NCBI GenBank assembly: GCA_002698985.1
Contig: PAAY01000037.1
Coordinates: 113,104 to 177,103 of the forward strand
Length of the DNA: 64,000 nt
Source of the DNA: Saprospirales bacterium
Lineage (GTDB): Bacteria > Bacteroidota > Bacteroidia > Chitinophagales > Saprospiraceae
Direction: 5' to 3'
In this document: one piece after another, positions 55,457-64,000 of the stretch
How positions within the stretch are numbered: the first letter of the stretch is position 1
Layout: each line of letters starts with the position of its first letter
Made by a program: the position numbers and the translations under genes
The notes under the pieces: generated by a model
What the model saw: only the letters and a program-made list of their open reading frames with translations
Told to the model about the DNA's origin: nothing
Database searches by the model: none

Positions 55457-55675
55457 TTAACTGATAACTTCTGCCTTGAAGCCCTTGCTTTGAACAATTT
55501 TTATCACTTCATCTTCGGATATTCCTTTGGAAATCACGGTAAGGATTTTGTCGCTGTTGTCCGTATCAACATCCCAATGACAAACCCCTGCGGCATTGTC
55601 AAGGTCTGATTGTACTTTGGATACGCAACCTCCACAATTGAGGTTTGTTTTGAATTTCAGTTCTTTATTTTCCAT
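55457..55675 (-). CDS. heavy-metal-associated (HMA) domain protein, CopZ-like
   Basis: MENKELKFKTNLNCGGCVSKVQSDLDNAAGVCHWDVDTDNSDKILTV. Confidence 0.88.
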   Translation of the reverse strand: MENKELKFKTNLNCGGCVSKVQSDLDNAAGVCHWDVDTDNSDKILTVISKGISEDEVIKIVQSKGFKAEVIS

Positions 55676-55771
55676 TGTTTTAAAAATTTTATTGGTTATT
55701 AAATAATGCAAATTTTGTTACTATTCCATTCTTTATTGTTGTACAATTTTGGAAATGATTTGTAAGATTTA

Positions 55772-57997
55772 CTATATTACTTTTTTCCATTTCAATCGCA
55801 AACTATTACTTACAACACTTACGCTACTCATTGCCATAGCTGCTCCTGCAATCATTGGATTGAGTAAAAAACCATTAATTGGGTATAAAATTCCTGCTGC
55901 AATCGGAATACCAATCAGGTTATAAATAAATGCCCAAAACAAGTTTTGCTTAATGGTAGCGACCGTTTGTTTGGATAGTTTGATGGCTTGTGGTATTTTG
56001 GTTAAGTCTGATGAAATGATGGTCATTTTAGCTACATCCATAGCAATGTCAGAGCCTTTGCCCATTGCAATACTAACATCTGCGGTTGCCAATGCGGTGC
56101 TGTCGTTTATTCCATCTCCAACCATTGCTACGGTTTTGCCCTGTTTTTGAAGTTCTTTTACAAAATCAGCTTTGTGCTTTGGCAATACTTCTGCTTTGTA
56201 ATGTTGGATGCCTGTTTGCTCGGCAATGGCTTTAGCGGTAGCTTCGTTGTCGCCTGTGAGCATATATAAATCAATGCCCATTTCCTGCATTTCTTTAATT
56301 GCTTGAGCAGAGGTTTCTTTTATTTTATCGGAAATAGCCACTACGGAAAGAGCTTGTTTACTGTCTGAAAACCAAATAACGGTTTTAGATAATTTGCTCC
56401 ATTCCTCCGCTCGTTGTTGCAATTCTTCGGGAATAGCGATGCTATTTTCAAACAATAACTTTTTGTTTCCTACAAAATAGGTTTCGTTATTATAGTCGGC
56501 CTTTGCTCCTTTTCCTGTAATGCTGTCAAAATTGGAAAGTGTTGTTGGAGTGACCTCTCCCAAATATTTTACAACCGCTTCTGCCAATGGGTGTTCAGAT
56601 TGTTTTTCAATACTCAAAAGAATATCTTTAGTGCTGTCGTCATTGTTCAACCAATGGATGTCTGTAACCTGTGGACGACCTTCAGTAATGGTTCCTGTTT
56701 TGTCCAAAATGATAGCATCTACTTTTTTGGCTAACTCCAAACTTTCGGCATCTTTAATTAAAATGCCTTGCTCGGCACCTTTGCCAACGCCTACCATAAT
56801 CGCTGTTGGTGTTGCCAATCCCAAAGCACAGGGACAAGCGATAACCAACACCGTTACTGCTGCTAATAATCCTTGAACTATAGCATTTTCACCACCAAAA
56901 ATCATCCAAACTATAAAAGTTAAAAGTGCGATTCCCATAACTACAGGCACAAAAATCCCTGCTATTTTATCCACCAATTTCTGTACAGGTGCTTTGCTCC
57001 CTTGTGCATCCTGAACCATTTTGATAATTTGGGCAAGCATTGTTTCCTTGCCGACTTTAACGGCTTTAAATTGAAAACTACCTTTTTGGTTTATCGTTCC
57101 CGCAAATACTTTTTCGTTTTTATTTTTCAATACAGGAACAGGCTCACCACTCAACATACTTTCATCTACATACGAACTGCCCGAAATGACCATTCCATCC
57201 ACTGCAATTTTTTCGCCCGGTTTTACCAAAATCACATTTCCTTCAATAACTTCTTCAATAGGCGTTTGCTTTTCTTTGCCATCTGCTTGAATTACGATAA
57301 CCGTTTTGGGTTGTAAGCCCATTAGTTTTTTAATAGCAGATGAAGTATTTCCTTTGGCTTTTTCTTCTAATAATTTTCCTAACAATATGAAAGCGATAAT
57401 GACGGCTGCGGCTTCAAAATAGACGTGGGCGTGTAATCCTCTTTGATGCCAAAAATCTGCAAATAACATATTGAACACGCTAAACACATAGGCAATACCT
57501 GTGCTTAATGCTACCAAGGTATCCATATTGGCTTTACGGTGTTTGGCTTGTTTCCACGCATTTACAAAAAAATCTCTACCCAACCACAAAACAACAGGTG
57601 TTGAAAATGCCCACATAATTTCATTGGCATAAGGCATTTCCATAAAAAACATTCCTATTATAACCACTGGCAAAGAAAGAATGACAGCCCAAATGGTTTT
57701 ATTTTTGAGTTCTTTAAACTTCTTTTCGTGAATGGCTTCAAGGGATTCCTGCTGTTTGGATTCGTCTTCAATTAATAAATCATATCCTACCCCTTGAACC
57801 GCTTTTCGTAGGTTTTCGGCATTGGTTACGTTGGATAGAAATTCAACGGTCAGATTCCCTGTAGCATAATTTACCGAAGCATTTACCACTCCCTCCTGAT
57901 GTGTTACAATACTTTCTACACTACTTGCACAAGAAGCACAAGTCATTCCCAAAACAGGGAAAGTTTGCGTAACTGTATTTTGATTTGTTGTTGCCAT
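55772..57997 (-). CDS. copA: copper-translocating P1B-type ATPase
   Basis: HMA GMTCASCASSVE; ACPCALGLATPTAIMVG; ILDKTGTITEG; MVGDGINDS. Confidence 0.95.
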   Translation of the reverse strand: MATTNQNTVTQTFPVLGMTCASCASSVESIVTHQEGVVNASVNYATGNLTVEFLSNVTNAENLRKAVQGVGYDLLIEDESKQQESLEAIHEKKFKELKNKTIWAVILSLPVVIIGMFFMEMPYANEIMWAFSTPVVLWLGRDFFVNAWKQAKHRKANMDTLVALSTGIAYVFSVFNMLFADFWHQRGLHAHVYFEAAAVIIAFILLGKLLEEKAKGNTSSAIKKLMGLQPKTVIVIQADGKEKQTPIEEVIEGNVILVKPGEKIAVDGMVISGSSYVDESMLSGEPVPVLKNKNEKVFAGTINQKGSFQFKAVKVGKETMLAQIIKMVQDAQGSKAPVQKLVDKIAGIFVPVVMGIALLTFIVWMIFGGENAIVQGLLAAVTVLVIACPCALGLATPTAIMVGVGKGAEQGILIKDAESLELAKKVDAIILDKTGTITEGRPQVTDIHWLNNDDSTKDILLSIEKQSEHPLAEAVVKYLGEVTPTTLSNFDSITGKGAKADYNNETYFVGNKKLLFENSIAIPEELQQRAEEWSKLSKTVIWFSDSKQALSVVAISDKIKETSAQAIKEMQEMGIDLYMLTGDNEATAKAIAEQTGIQHYKAEVLPKHKADFVKELQKQGKTVAMVGDGINDSTALATADVSIAMGKGSDIAMDVAKMTIISSDLTKIPQAIKLSKQTVATIKQNLFWAFIYNLIGIPIAAGILYPINGFLLNPMIAGAAMAMSSVSVVSNSLRLKWKKVI

Positions 57998-58084
57998 ATC
58001 TCGATTGTTTTAATTACAATGCAAAGTGGCAACAATGGGTAGTTTTTTTGTTGTGTAATTTTGGAAATGAGTTGTAAGATTTAC

Positions 58085-58648
58085 TTATACCTCATCCAAA
58101 GGTTTTCTTCTGTCTTCACGTATTTTTTTAAAATGACTGGGCGAAAGCCCTGTTACTTTTTTAAATTGATTACTCAAATAAGCAACACTTGAATAATTGA
58201 GTCGAAAAGCAATTTCACTTAATGATAATTCGTCATAAACCAATAGTTCCTTTACCTTTTCTATCTTTTGAGCAATAAAATATTTTTCTATGGTCGTGCC
58301 TTCTACTTCCGAAAACAGGTTGGACAGGTAGCTGTAATCGTGATGGAGTTTTTCATTTAACAACTCCGAAAGGTTGGTTTTTATATCGTTGTCCTGATGA
58401 TGAACCAAGTCGATAATGATGTTCTTTATCTGTTCAATGATACGGCTTTTTTTGTCGACAATCATTTCAAAGCCTAATGACACCAACGCTTTACTAAATT
58501 TTTCTTTTTCTTGTCCTGTGAGTTCTCTTTCAAATGTTACTTCTCCCAATTGTACATCATTCGGCTCAATTCCTAATTTATCCAATTCGCTTTTTACCGC
58601 CATAATACAGCGGTTGCAAACCATATTCTTTATAAAGAGTGTTGTCAT
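58085..58648 (-). CDS. AraC-family regulator with N-terminal HMA-like metal-binding domain
   Basis: TTLFIKNMVCNRCIMAVKSELDKLG; C-terminal AraC LSEIAFRLNYSSVAYLSNQFKKVTGLSPSHFKK. Confidence 0.88.
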   Translation of the reverse strand: MTTLFIKNMVCNRCIMAVKSELDKLGIEPNDVQLGEVTFERELTGQEKEKFSKALVSLGFEMIVDKKSRIIEQIKNIIIDLVHHQDNDIKTNLSELLNEKLHHDYSYLSNLFSEVEGTTIEKYFIAQKIEKVKELLVYDELSLSEIAFRLNYSSVAYLSNQFKKVTGLSPSHFKKIREDRRKPLDEV

Positions 58649-58714
58649 ATTTTTTCAGAATACTTCAAGTTTATCACAGGTGTTTTTTTAGCTTGCAGAG
58701 AACGCCCAAATATA

Positions 58715-58753
58715 CGCATTGCGTCTATGCACCTATACCCGCATTGCGTCTAT
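58715..58753. repeat. two 14-bp direct repeats (cgcattgcgtctat) at 25-bp period upstream of the recombinase
   Basis: 58715-58728 and 58740-58753 identical. Confidence 0.8.
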
Positions 58754-59687
58754 CAAATTGGTTCAGTTGGTAAAATTTCTGTTTAACCGTTTGGTAGTTA
58801 GTGTTTTGTCTCTTATGTTTGAAGCGAAAAAGTTTATATCCCGCAACTCTCCTGCTATGAAAACAAAGCTCACCCAGTTTCGAGACCTTTTGAAAGTACA
58901 GTGCTATGCCTACCGCACCGTCAAGTCATACTCCAATTGTGTAGCGAAGTTTCTTATGGCCTTTTCGGCTTACAAGCTTGAAGCAGTAACTGAAAAAAAC
59001 ATTGCCAACTACATCCATCACCTGGTGGAGAAAGAAGGCATCAGTGCCAGCTACCAGCGGCAGATGCTTGGGGCCATCGGAAAGTATTTTGAACTTTGCG
59101 AGGGGCGAAAACTGGACTTGAAGCACCTCTATCCGAAGCGCAATCAAAATAGGTTGCCAAAGTACCTCACCAAAGATGAAGTTCGGAAGATGTTGGATCG
59201 AACCTCCAACCTGAAGCATAGGTGTATCCTGATGCTGCTTTATGGGGCTGGGTTTCGACTGTCAGAGGTGCTCAATGTAAAGATTACGGATGTGGATTCA
59301 TCGAGTATGAGGCTGATGGTGCGTGGTTCCAAAGGAAACAAAGACCGCTTGGTTGTGTTATCTGAAACCTTGCTTTTGGAGTTGAGAAAATACTTTTTAC
59401 AATACAAGCCCAACGTATTTCTTTTTGAAGGACCAAAAGGAGGTAAGTACTCTTCGCGCAGCGTTCAGGCCATTGTCAAACAGGCAGCCCAAAGGGCCGG
59501 CATTTCAAAACCGGTGACACCACATATTCTCCGCCACAGTTTTGCTACACATCTTGTTGAATCAGGTATAGATATCCGCTATGTGCAGGAAATGCTGGGG
59601 CACAATTCCATCAAAACAACCCAGATCTATACCCACATTACCGATGTAGCCAAAGGTAATTTGAGGAGCCCACTGGATATGCTGTAA
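58719..59687 (+). CDS. XerC-like tyrosine recombinase (likely start at 58857, MKTKLTQF)
   Basis: LYGAGFRLSEVLNVKITDVD (Arg), HILRHSFATHLVESG (HxxR), LGHNSIKTTQIYTHI (H...Y). Confidence 0.92.
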   Translation: MRLCTYTRIASIKLVQLVKFLFNRLVVSVLSLMFEAKKFISRNSPAMKTKLTQFRDLLKVQCYAYRTVKSYSNCVAKFLMAFSAYKLEAVTEKNIANYIHHLVEKEGISASYQRQMLGAIGKYFELCEGRKLDLKHLYPKRNQNRLPKYLTKDEVRKMLDRTSNLKHRCILMLLYGAGFRLSEVLNVKITDVDSSSMRLMVRGSKGNKDRLVVLSETLLLELRKYFLQYKPNVFLFEGPKGGKYSSRSVQAIVKQAAQRAGISKPVTPHILRHSFATHLVESGIDIRYVQEMLGHNSIKTTQIYTHITDVAKGNLRSPLDML

Positions 59688-59691
59688 TATC

Positions 59692-60555
59692 CTATTTTGG
59701 GTAATACTCCTCCCACTCATCCTTGCCCTTTTTCAACTTTTCCACCACCGTCCCAACATCAAACACCCCCGCATCCTCCAACCTTCCCAGCTCCTCCCAG
59801 CTCAGGGGCATGGAGACGGAGGCATTGGGGGTGGCCCGGGTGCTGTAGGGCAGCACCATGAGCTGGTAGGGGTGGTTGCGGTAAATGTCGATCAGGATCT
59901 TATCCGGGCGGTCTTCTTTTTTCAGGCTTAGGGTGCAGCCGGGTATTTTTTCAATGATGGTGGTGGCCACTTCTTTGGCGGCGTTGAAGACCTGCTCAAA
60001 GCTTTGCGGGGCTGGCAATGGGCAGCAGATGTGCACGCCTCTTTTGCCGGAGGTTTTGGCAAAGCAACGGTAGCCAAAGCCCTCGATGATGGGGCGGCAG
60101 GCCAGGGCAAAATCCCTGATCTCTGGGAAGGTGGATCCGGGGGGCGGGTCCAGGTCGAAGGCCAGTAGGTTGGGCTTGTCGTAGTTTGGGGCGGCCACCA
60201 GGGCGGAGTGGAATTCGAGGCTGTCCAGGTTGACCAGCCAGAGCAAGGTAGCCAGCTTGTCCAGGATGATGTAATCCGCTTTTTTCTCCAGTCCCAGAAG
60301 GCGGCTGGTAAGCCATTCGGGTGCATTGTGGGGCTTGTTTTTCTGAAAGAAGGAATCACCGCCGGCGCCATGCGGGTAGCGTTTGATGGCCAGCGGCCTG
60401 CCCATTCCAAATTTTTTCAGGTAGGGCCATGCTGCCGTGTAATAGCGCACGAGGTCCATTTTGCTGAGGCCCGCTTCCGGGTACAGGATTTTTTCCGGGT
60501 GACTGATCTCCACGGCTATGCCTTCGGCTTCTATGATTTGCGTTTCTTTGGGCAT
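59692..60555 (-). CDS. LigD-type primase-polymerase domain protein
   Basis: ISHPEKILYPEAGLSKMDLVRYYTAAWPYLKKFGMGRPLAIKRYPHGAGGDSFFQKNKP; LAFDLDPPPG; SGKRGVHICCPL. Confidence 0.88.
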   Translation of the reverse strand: MPKETQIIEAEGIAVEISHPEKILYPEAGLSKMDLVRYYTAAWPYLKKFGMGRPLAIKRYPHGAGGDSFFQKNKPHNAPEWLTSRLLGLEKKADYIILDKLATLLWLVNLDSLEFHSALVAAPNYDKPNLLAFDLDPPPGSTFPEIRDFALACRPIIEGFGYRCFAKTSGKRGVHICCPLPAPQSFEQVFNAAKEVATTIIEKIPGCTLSLKKEDRPDKILIDIYRNHPYQLMVLPYSTRATPNASVSMPLSWEELGRLEDAGVFDVGTVVEKLKKGKDEWEEYYPK

Positions 60556-60662
60556 GGAGGTGAGGGTTTAGAGGAGTTGAGAGAGGTTGAGAGGGGTTTG
60601 TTGGGGTGGTTATTTCTAAACAAAGATAGGGCGCTGCTTTCAATCCTAAACTGCTGAAAATC

Positions 60663-62945
60663 ATGCTAAAAATCTTCGGAATAAGGCACCACGGACCGGG
60701 TTCTGCCAGCAGCCTGCGGCGGGCGCTGGAGGAATGGCAGCCGGACTGCCTGCTGGTGGAGCTGCCGGCGGATGTGGAGGGCATCGTGCAGCATGTAGGG
60801 CTGTCGGATGATGAAGTCTTGCAGCCGCCGGTGGCCATGCTGATCTACAATCCGAAGAACCTGAAACAGGCCAGTTACCTGCCTTTTGCGGCTTTTTCGC
60901 CGGAGTGGGTGGCGCTTTCCTTCGCTTCGCAAAAGGGGATTCCGGTTCAGTGCATGGACCTGCCTTTCGGGCAGCACTTGTCGTGGCAGGAGCGGCAGAT
61001 GGAGGCCCCCAAGCTGGCGCTCCATTCCGACGAAAATGATGAAGAAACAGACCCCGAGCTGCGGCAAGACCCGCTGGGTTACATTGCCCGCCTGGCGGGC
61101 TACCAGGACCGTGAGCGTTGGTGGGATGCCACCTTTGAAAGTGTACAGCACGCCCCGGAGGTTTTCGACGCCATTCTGGAAATGATGACAGCCCTCCGGG
61201 AAAAGCTGGGCGAGGAGCGGACGGAAACACTGCTGCGGGAAGCTTTCATGCGCAAGAGCATCCGGCAGGCGGTGAAAAAGGGTTACGAACGGATAGCGGT
61301 GGTTTGCGGAGCCTGGCATGCGCCGGCCCTGGCCGACTTCGGTAATTTCAAAGTAGGCGCCGACAACGCCGTGCTGAAAGGCCTGAAAAAGGTCAAAACC
61401 ACGGCCACCTGGATACCCTGGAGCTACGAGCGGCTCAGCTTTGAGAGTGGCTACGGCGCCGGGGTGGTGTCGCCGGCCTGGTACGAGCTGCTCTTCGAAA
61501 AACGACCGGAGGCAGCCACCCGATGGATGGTCAAGGTGGCCCGCATGCTGCGCAAGGAGGACATGGGTACCTCCTCAGCGCACATCATCGAGGCCATTCG
61601 GCTGGCGGAGGCGCTGGCGGCCATGCGTGGCCTGCCGCTGCCGGGCATCGATGAATTGCGGGAGGCGGCTATCAGCACCATTTGCGAAGGCGATGAGGAA
61701 AAAATGCTGCTGGTGGAGCGGGAACTGCTGCGGGGTGCCAGCGTGGGCAAGGTGCCCCCACACCTGAAACTGCCGACCGTGGCGCTGCTGCAGGACATCG
61801 AGAAAGAGGTGAAGTCATGCCGCCTGTCGAAATACTGGGAGAGCCCGGGCGAGAGCTGGCTGGGCGCTACGGCTGCCAATCCCACCGGCGGCATCGATTT
61901 GCGCAGCGAAAGCGGCAAAAGAAAAAGTGTGCTGCTGCACCGGCTGAGCCTGTTGGACATCCACTGGGGCCGGCGGGTGGAATTGTCACGCCACCACAGC
62001 GCCGGCGGCTTTCTGGAGCACTGGAAGCTGCATTGGCAACCCGACTTCATCATCCAGATCATCGAGGCGGCCACCTGGGGCAATACCCTGGAAGAGGCCT
62101 GCATCCACTACCTCAACCGCAAGGTTTTCGAACAGGAGTCGCTGCCGCAACTGACGGCCTTGCTGCAACAGGTGCTGGACGCCGACCTGCCTTCCGTGCT
62201 GCCGCCCCTGCTTCGCAAACTGGACAACCTCACCGCCCTCAGCACCGATGTTTTCGAGCTGATGGAAGCCCTGCCGCCACTGGTGTCGGTGGCCCGCTAC
62301 GGCAACACCCGTGGCACGGATGTGTCGGCGGTGGAGGCGGTGATCCGGCACCTGGTACCGAGGATTTTAATCGGCCTGCCAGCGGCCGTGGCCCAGCTCG
62401 ATGAGGATGCCTCCCACAATGCTTTCAAGTTGCTGATGGGCGTGCATCATGCGCTGGACCTGCTTCAAAATGCCGGCTTCAGCCAGGACTGGCTGGTCAC
62501 GCTGGAGAAGATAGCGCTGGCGAAGCACACGTCGGAATTGCTGTGCGGGGCCTGCACCAGAATTCTCTTCGATAAACGCCATTTTGACGAAGAAAAAACG
62601 GAAAAGCTGATGCACTACGCCCTTTCGCCGGCCACACCGCCGATGCGTGCTGCCGCCTGGCTGGAGGGTTTCCTGCAGGGCAGTGCGCAGTTGCTCTTGC
62701 ACCAACAGGAGCTTTGGAAACTGCTGGACGGCTGGGTGGCCGATCTCAACGAGGAATATTTTCCGCAGGTACTGCCTGTTTTGCGAAGGACGTTTTCACG
62801 ATACTCGGATGCCGAGAGGCAGCGACTGCTGAAACTGGCCATGCACGGACCGGTGCTTGCTGAAGGAGTGAAATCGGAGGAGTTGTTGCCGGACCTGGAG
62901 CAGGATGCGCTGGGACTGGTGCGCCTGATTCTGGGTGAGGAGTGA
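60663..62945 (+). CDS. DUF5682-like protein
   Basis: MLKIFGIRHHGPGSASSLRRALEEWQPDCLLVELPADVEGIV; VVCGAWHAPAL. Confidence 0.82.
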   Translation: MLKIFGIRHHGPGSASSLRRALEEWQPDCLLVELPADVEGIVQHVGLSDDEVLQPPVAMLIYNPKNLKQASYLPFAAFSPEWVALSFASQKGIPVQCMDLPFGQHLSWQERQMEAPKLALHSDENDEETDPELRQDPLGYIARLAGYQDRERWWDATFESVQHAPEVFDAILEMMTALREKLGEERTETLLREAFMRKSIRQAVKKGYERIAVVCGAWHAPALADFGNFKVGADNAVLKGLKKVKTTATWIPWSYERLSFESGYGAGVVSPAWYELLFEKRPEAATRWMVKVARMLRKEDMGTSSAHIIEAIRLAEALAAMRGLPLPGIDELREAAISTICEGDEEKMLLVERELLRGASVGKVPPHLKLPTVALLQDIEKEVKSCRLSKYWESPGESWLGATAANPTGGIDLRSESGKRKSVLLHRLSLLDIHWGRRVELSRHHSAGGFLEHWKLHWQPDFIIQIIEAATWGNTLEEACIHYLNRKVFEQESLPQLTALLQQVLDADLPSVLPPLLRKLDNLTALSTDVFELMEALPPLVSVARYGNTRGTDVSAVEAVIRHLVPRILIGLPAAVAQLDEDASHNAFKLLMGVHHALDLLQNAGFSQDWLVTLEKIALAKHTSELLCGACTRILFDKRHFDEEKTEKLMHYALSPATPPMRAAAWLEGFLQGSAQLLLHQQELWKLLDGWVADLNEEYFPQVLPVLRRTFSRYSDAERQRLLKLAMHGPVLAEGVKSEELLPDLEQDALGLVRLILGEE

Positions 62946-62947
62946 GT

Positions 62948-63283
62948 TTACCAGCGAAGGTCTTCATCCACGTCTTTGGAGGCCTGTTTACCGTACTTCT
63001 TTTTGGTTTCCATGCGCTGTTTCTGCCGGTCGAGTACCAGCCTGGCGAGGGCTTCGTTGGCGGGTGCTTCTTCAAATGGTGAGAGGGCGTGGTAGATCTT
63101 GTCTTCGGCAACGTCGTTGCGGTAGAGGAGGCTCATGAGGTATTCCATGTTGTGCTCGATGAGCCATGCGATGCGGTCGCTCAACTGCCTGAAGAGTTCT
63201 TCTTCGGAAATGTCCTCCCGGAGGTTTTCCAGTTCGAATTCCTGAATGATCAGTGCGGAAGTGGAATTGTTTTCTTTTTCCAT
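62948..63283 (-). CDS. hypothetical protein
   Basis: MEKENNSTSALIIQEFELENLREDISEEELFRQLSDRIAWLIEHNMEYLMSLLYRNDVAEDK. Confidence 0.6.
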   Translation of the reverse strand: MEKENNSTSALIIQEFELENLREDISEEELFRQLSDRIAWLIEHNMEYLMSLLYRNDVAEDKIYHALSPFEEAPANEALARLVLDRQKQRMETKKKYGKQASKDVDEDLRW

Positions 63284-63388
63284 TGTTTCGTTGTGTTGCC
63301 CGGTTCGCAAAGTGAAGGCTTTTGGTGGAAATGGCAAATGTTCGTGAGGGTATTTCTGGCTGGTGGTGGGAGGAAAAGAGGGGCGCCC

Positions 63389-63783
63389 GTGTAGCAGTCC
63401 GTTTATTGTGAAGATCCGCCTGGCGGCGGATGACAAAAGGGGCTAGCGAGTGATGAACGGGCTAGTGCAGTTGAGAGTGCTGGTGCCATAGCGTTTCGCT
63501 TTCTTTGGTTGCGGCCAGAGGCCGCTACGGATGTCCGTCAACGAGCGGAACTCGTGACGAGCGGTGAGGGTCATTGTTGGCGACCGTGTAGCAGGCCGTT
63601 TATTGTGGAGATCCGCCTGCCGGCGGATGACAAAAGGGGAGCTAGCGTGGGATGAGCGGGCTAGCGTAGTTTGGAGTGTTGGTGCCATAGCGTCTTGCTT
63701 CTTTTGGTTGCGGCCAGAGGCCGCTACGGATGTCCGTCAAAGAGCGGAGCTCGAGACGAGCGGTGAAGGGGCCGTTTCGTAGA
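63389..63783 (-). repeat. two tandem ~197-bp composite repeat units
   Basis: gtgtagcag(t/g)ccgtttattgtg.agatccgcctg.cggcggatgacaaaagg... starts at 63389 and 63586; core gcggccagaggccgctacggatgtccgtcaa(c/a)gagcgga.ctcg.gacgagcggtga. Confidence 0.85.
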
Positions 63784-63835
63784 GCCATCAACGAGAGTGG
63801 CTGTTGGTGGCTGGGTTTCGTTAATGAACGGCCAA

Positions 63836-63873
63836 GCTAGCGCTTTTTGTCATCCGCCGCAGGCGGATCTTCA
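63836..63873 (+). repeat. inverted fragment of the 197-bp unit
   Basis: gctagcgctttttgtcatccgccgcaggcggatcttca is the reverse complement type of agatccgcctg.cggcggatgacaaaagg.gctagc. Confidence 0.75.
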
Positions 63874-63959
63874 AAGGATACATTCTGCTTGACTGTTGCC
63901 ATAAGAGATTGAAAGGGGCTAATTCAAATACCATCTGTTCGTTCTGTTGTGCTGTGAAT

Positions 63960-64000
63960 GGCATTGTGGGCGACGGTGTAGTAGCCCGTTGGTTGTGAAG
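63960..64000 (-). repeat. start of a further 197-bp-type unit running off the window
   Basis: ggcattgtgggcgacggtgtagtagcccgttggttgtgaag resembles the unit start at 63586. Confidence 0.65.

Noticed and set aside
58719-59687. True integron integrase (IntI)
   Set aside because: The protein reads as XerC-like; I cannot see the extra IntI-specific insertion before the HxxR motif. attC-like sites are therefore reported as similar in architecture only.
63389-64000. Possible CRISPR array from the repeated units
   Set aside because: Units are ~197 bp and similar along their length, with no short repeat/variable spacer pattern and no cas genes.

Overview
The window is chromosomal DNA from a Bacteroidota organism, probably Saprospiria/Lewinella-like. 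Supporting signs are T9SS-type sorting tails, a GldD homologue, an AraC-tailed hybrid histidine kinase and a TTTG-N19-TAnnTTTG promoter. The core content is: thrC (partial)-thrB-thrA, radC, hemW, hppA, dnaN, gldD-ssb-mutY, a PAS histidine kinase/NarL pair, an arginine-decarboxylase-like gene, a probable sphingolipid/ceramide cluster (38.4-42.8 kb), an arsR-arsM-arsC-like operon and a FtsX/MacB-type ABC exporter. Three accessory regions stand out. (1) 8.6-17.2 kb: repeated AraC-HTH tails and a duplicated ~180 bp leader precede secreted-protein genes, with an AT-rich patatin insert and an orphan T9SS tail. (2) 50.8-59.7 kb: an AT-rich island ends in a XerC-like recombinase. It holds a translationally coupled VWA / PP2C / atypical kinase-OB-TM / DUF4236 operon flanked by two large attC-like imperfect inverted repeats, followed by a copper module (HMA, CopA, HMA-AraC fusion). 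(3) Mosaic palindromic repeats at 45-46 kb, which recur in opposite orientation as ~197 bp tandem units at 63.4-64 kb. The best candidate for an under-described system is the four-gene VWA-PP2C-kinase-DUF4236 cassette together with its flanking attC-like elements and recombinase. I saw no rRNA, tRNA, CRISPR array, transposase or phage structural genes. All family assignments come from reading motifs by eye; no database search was run.
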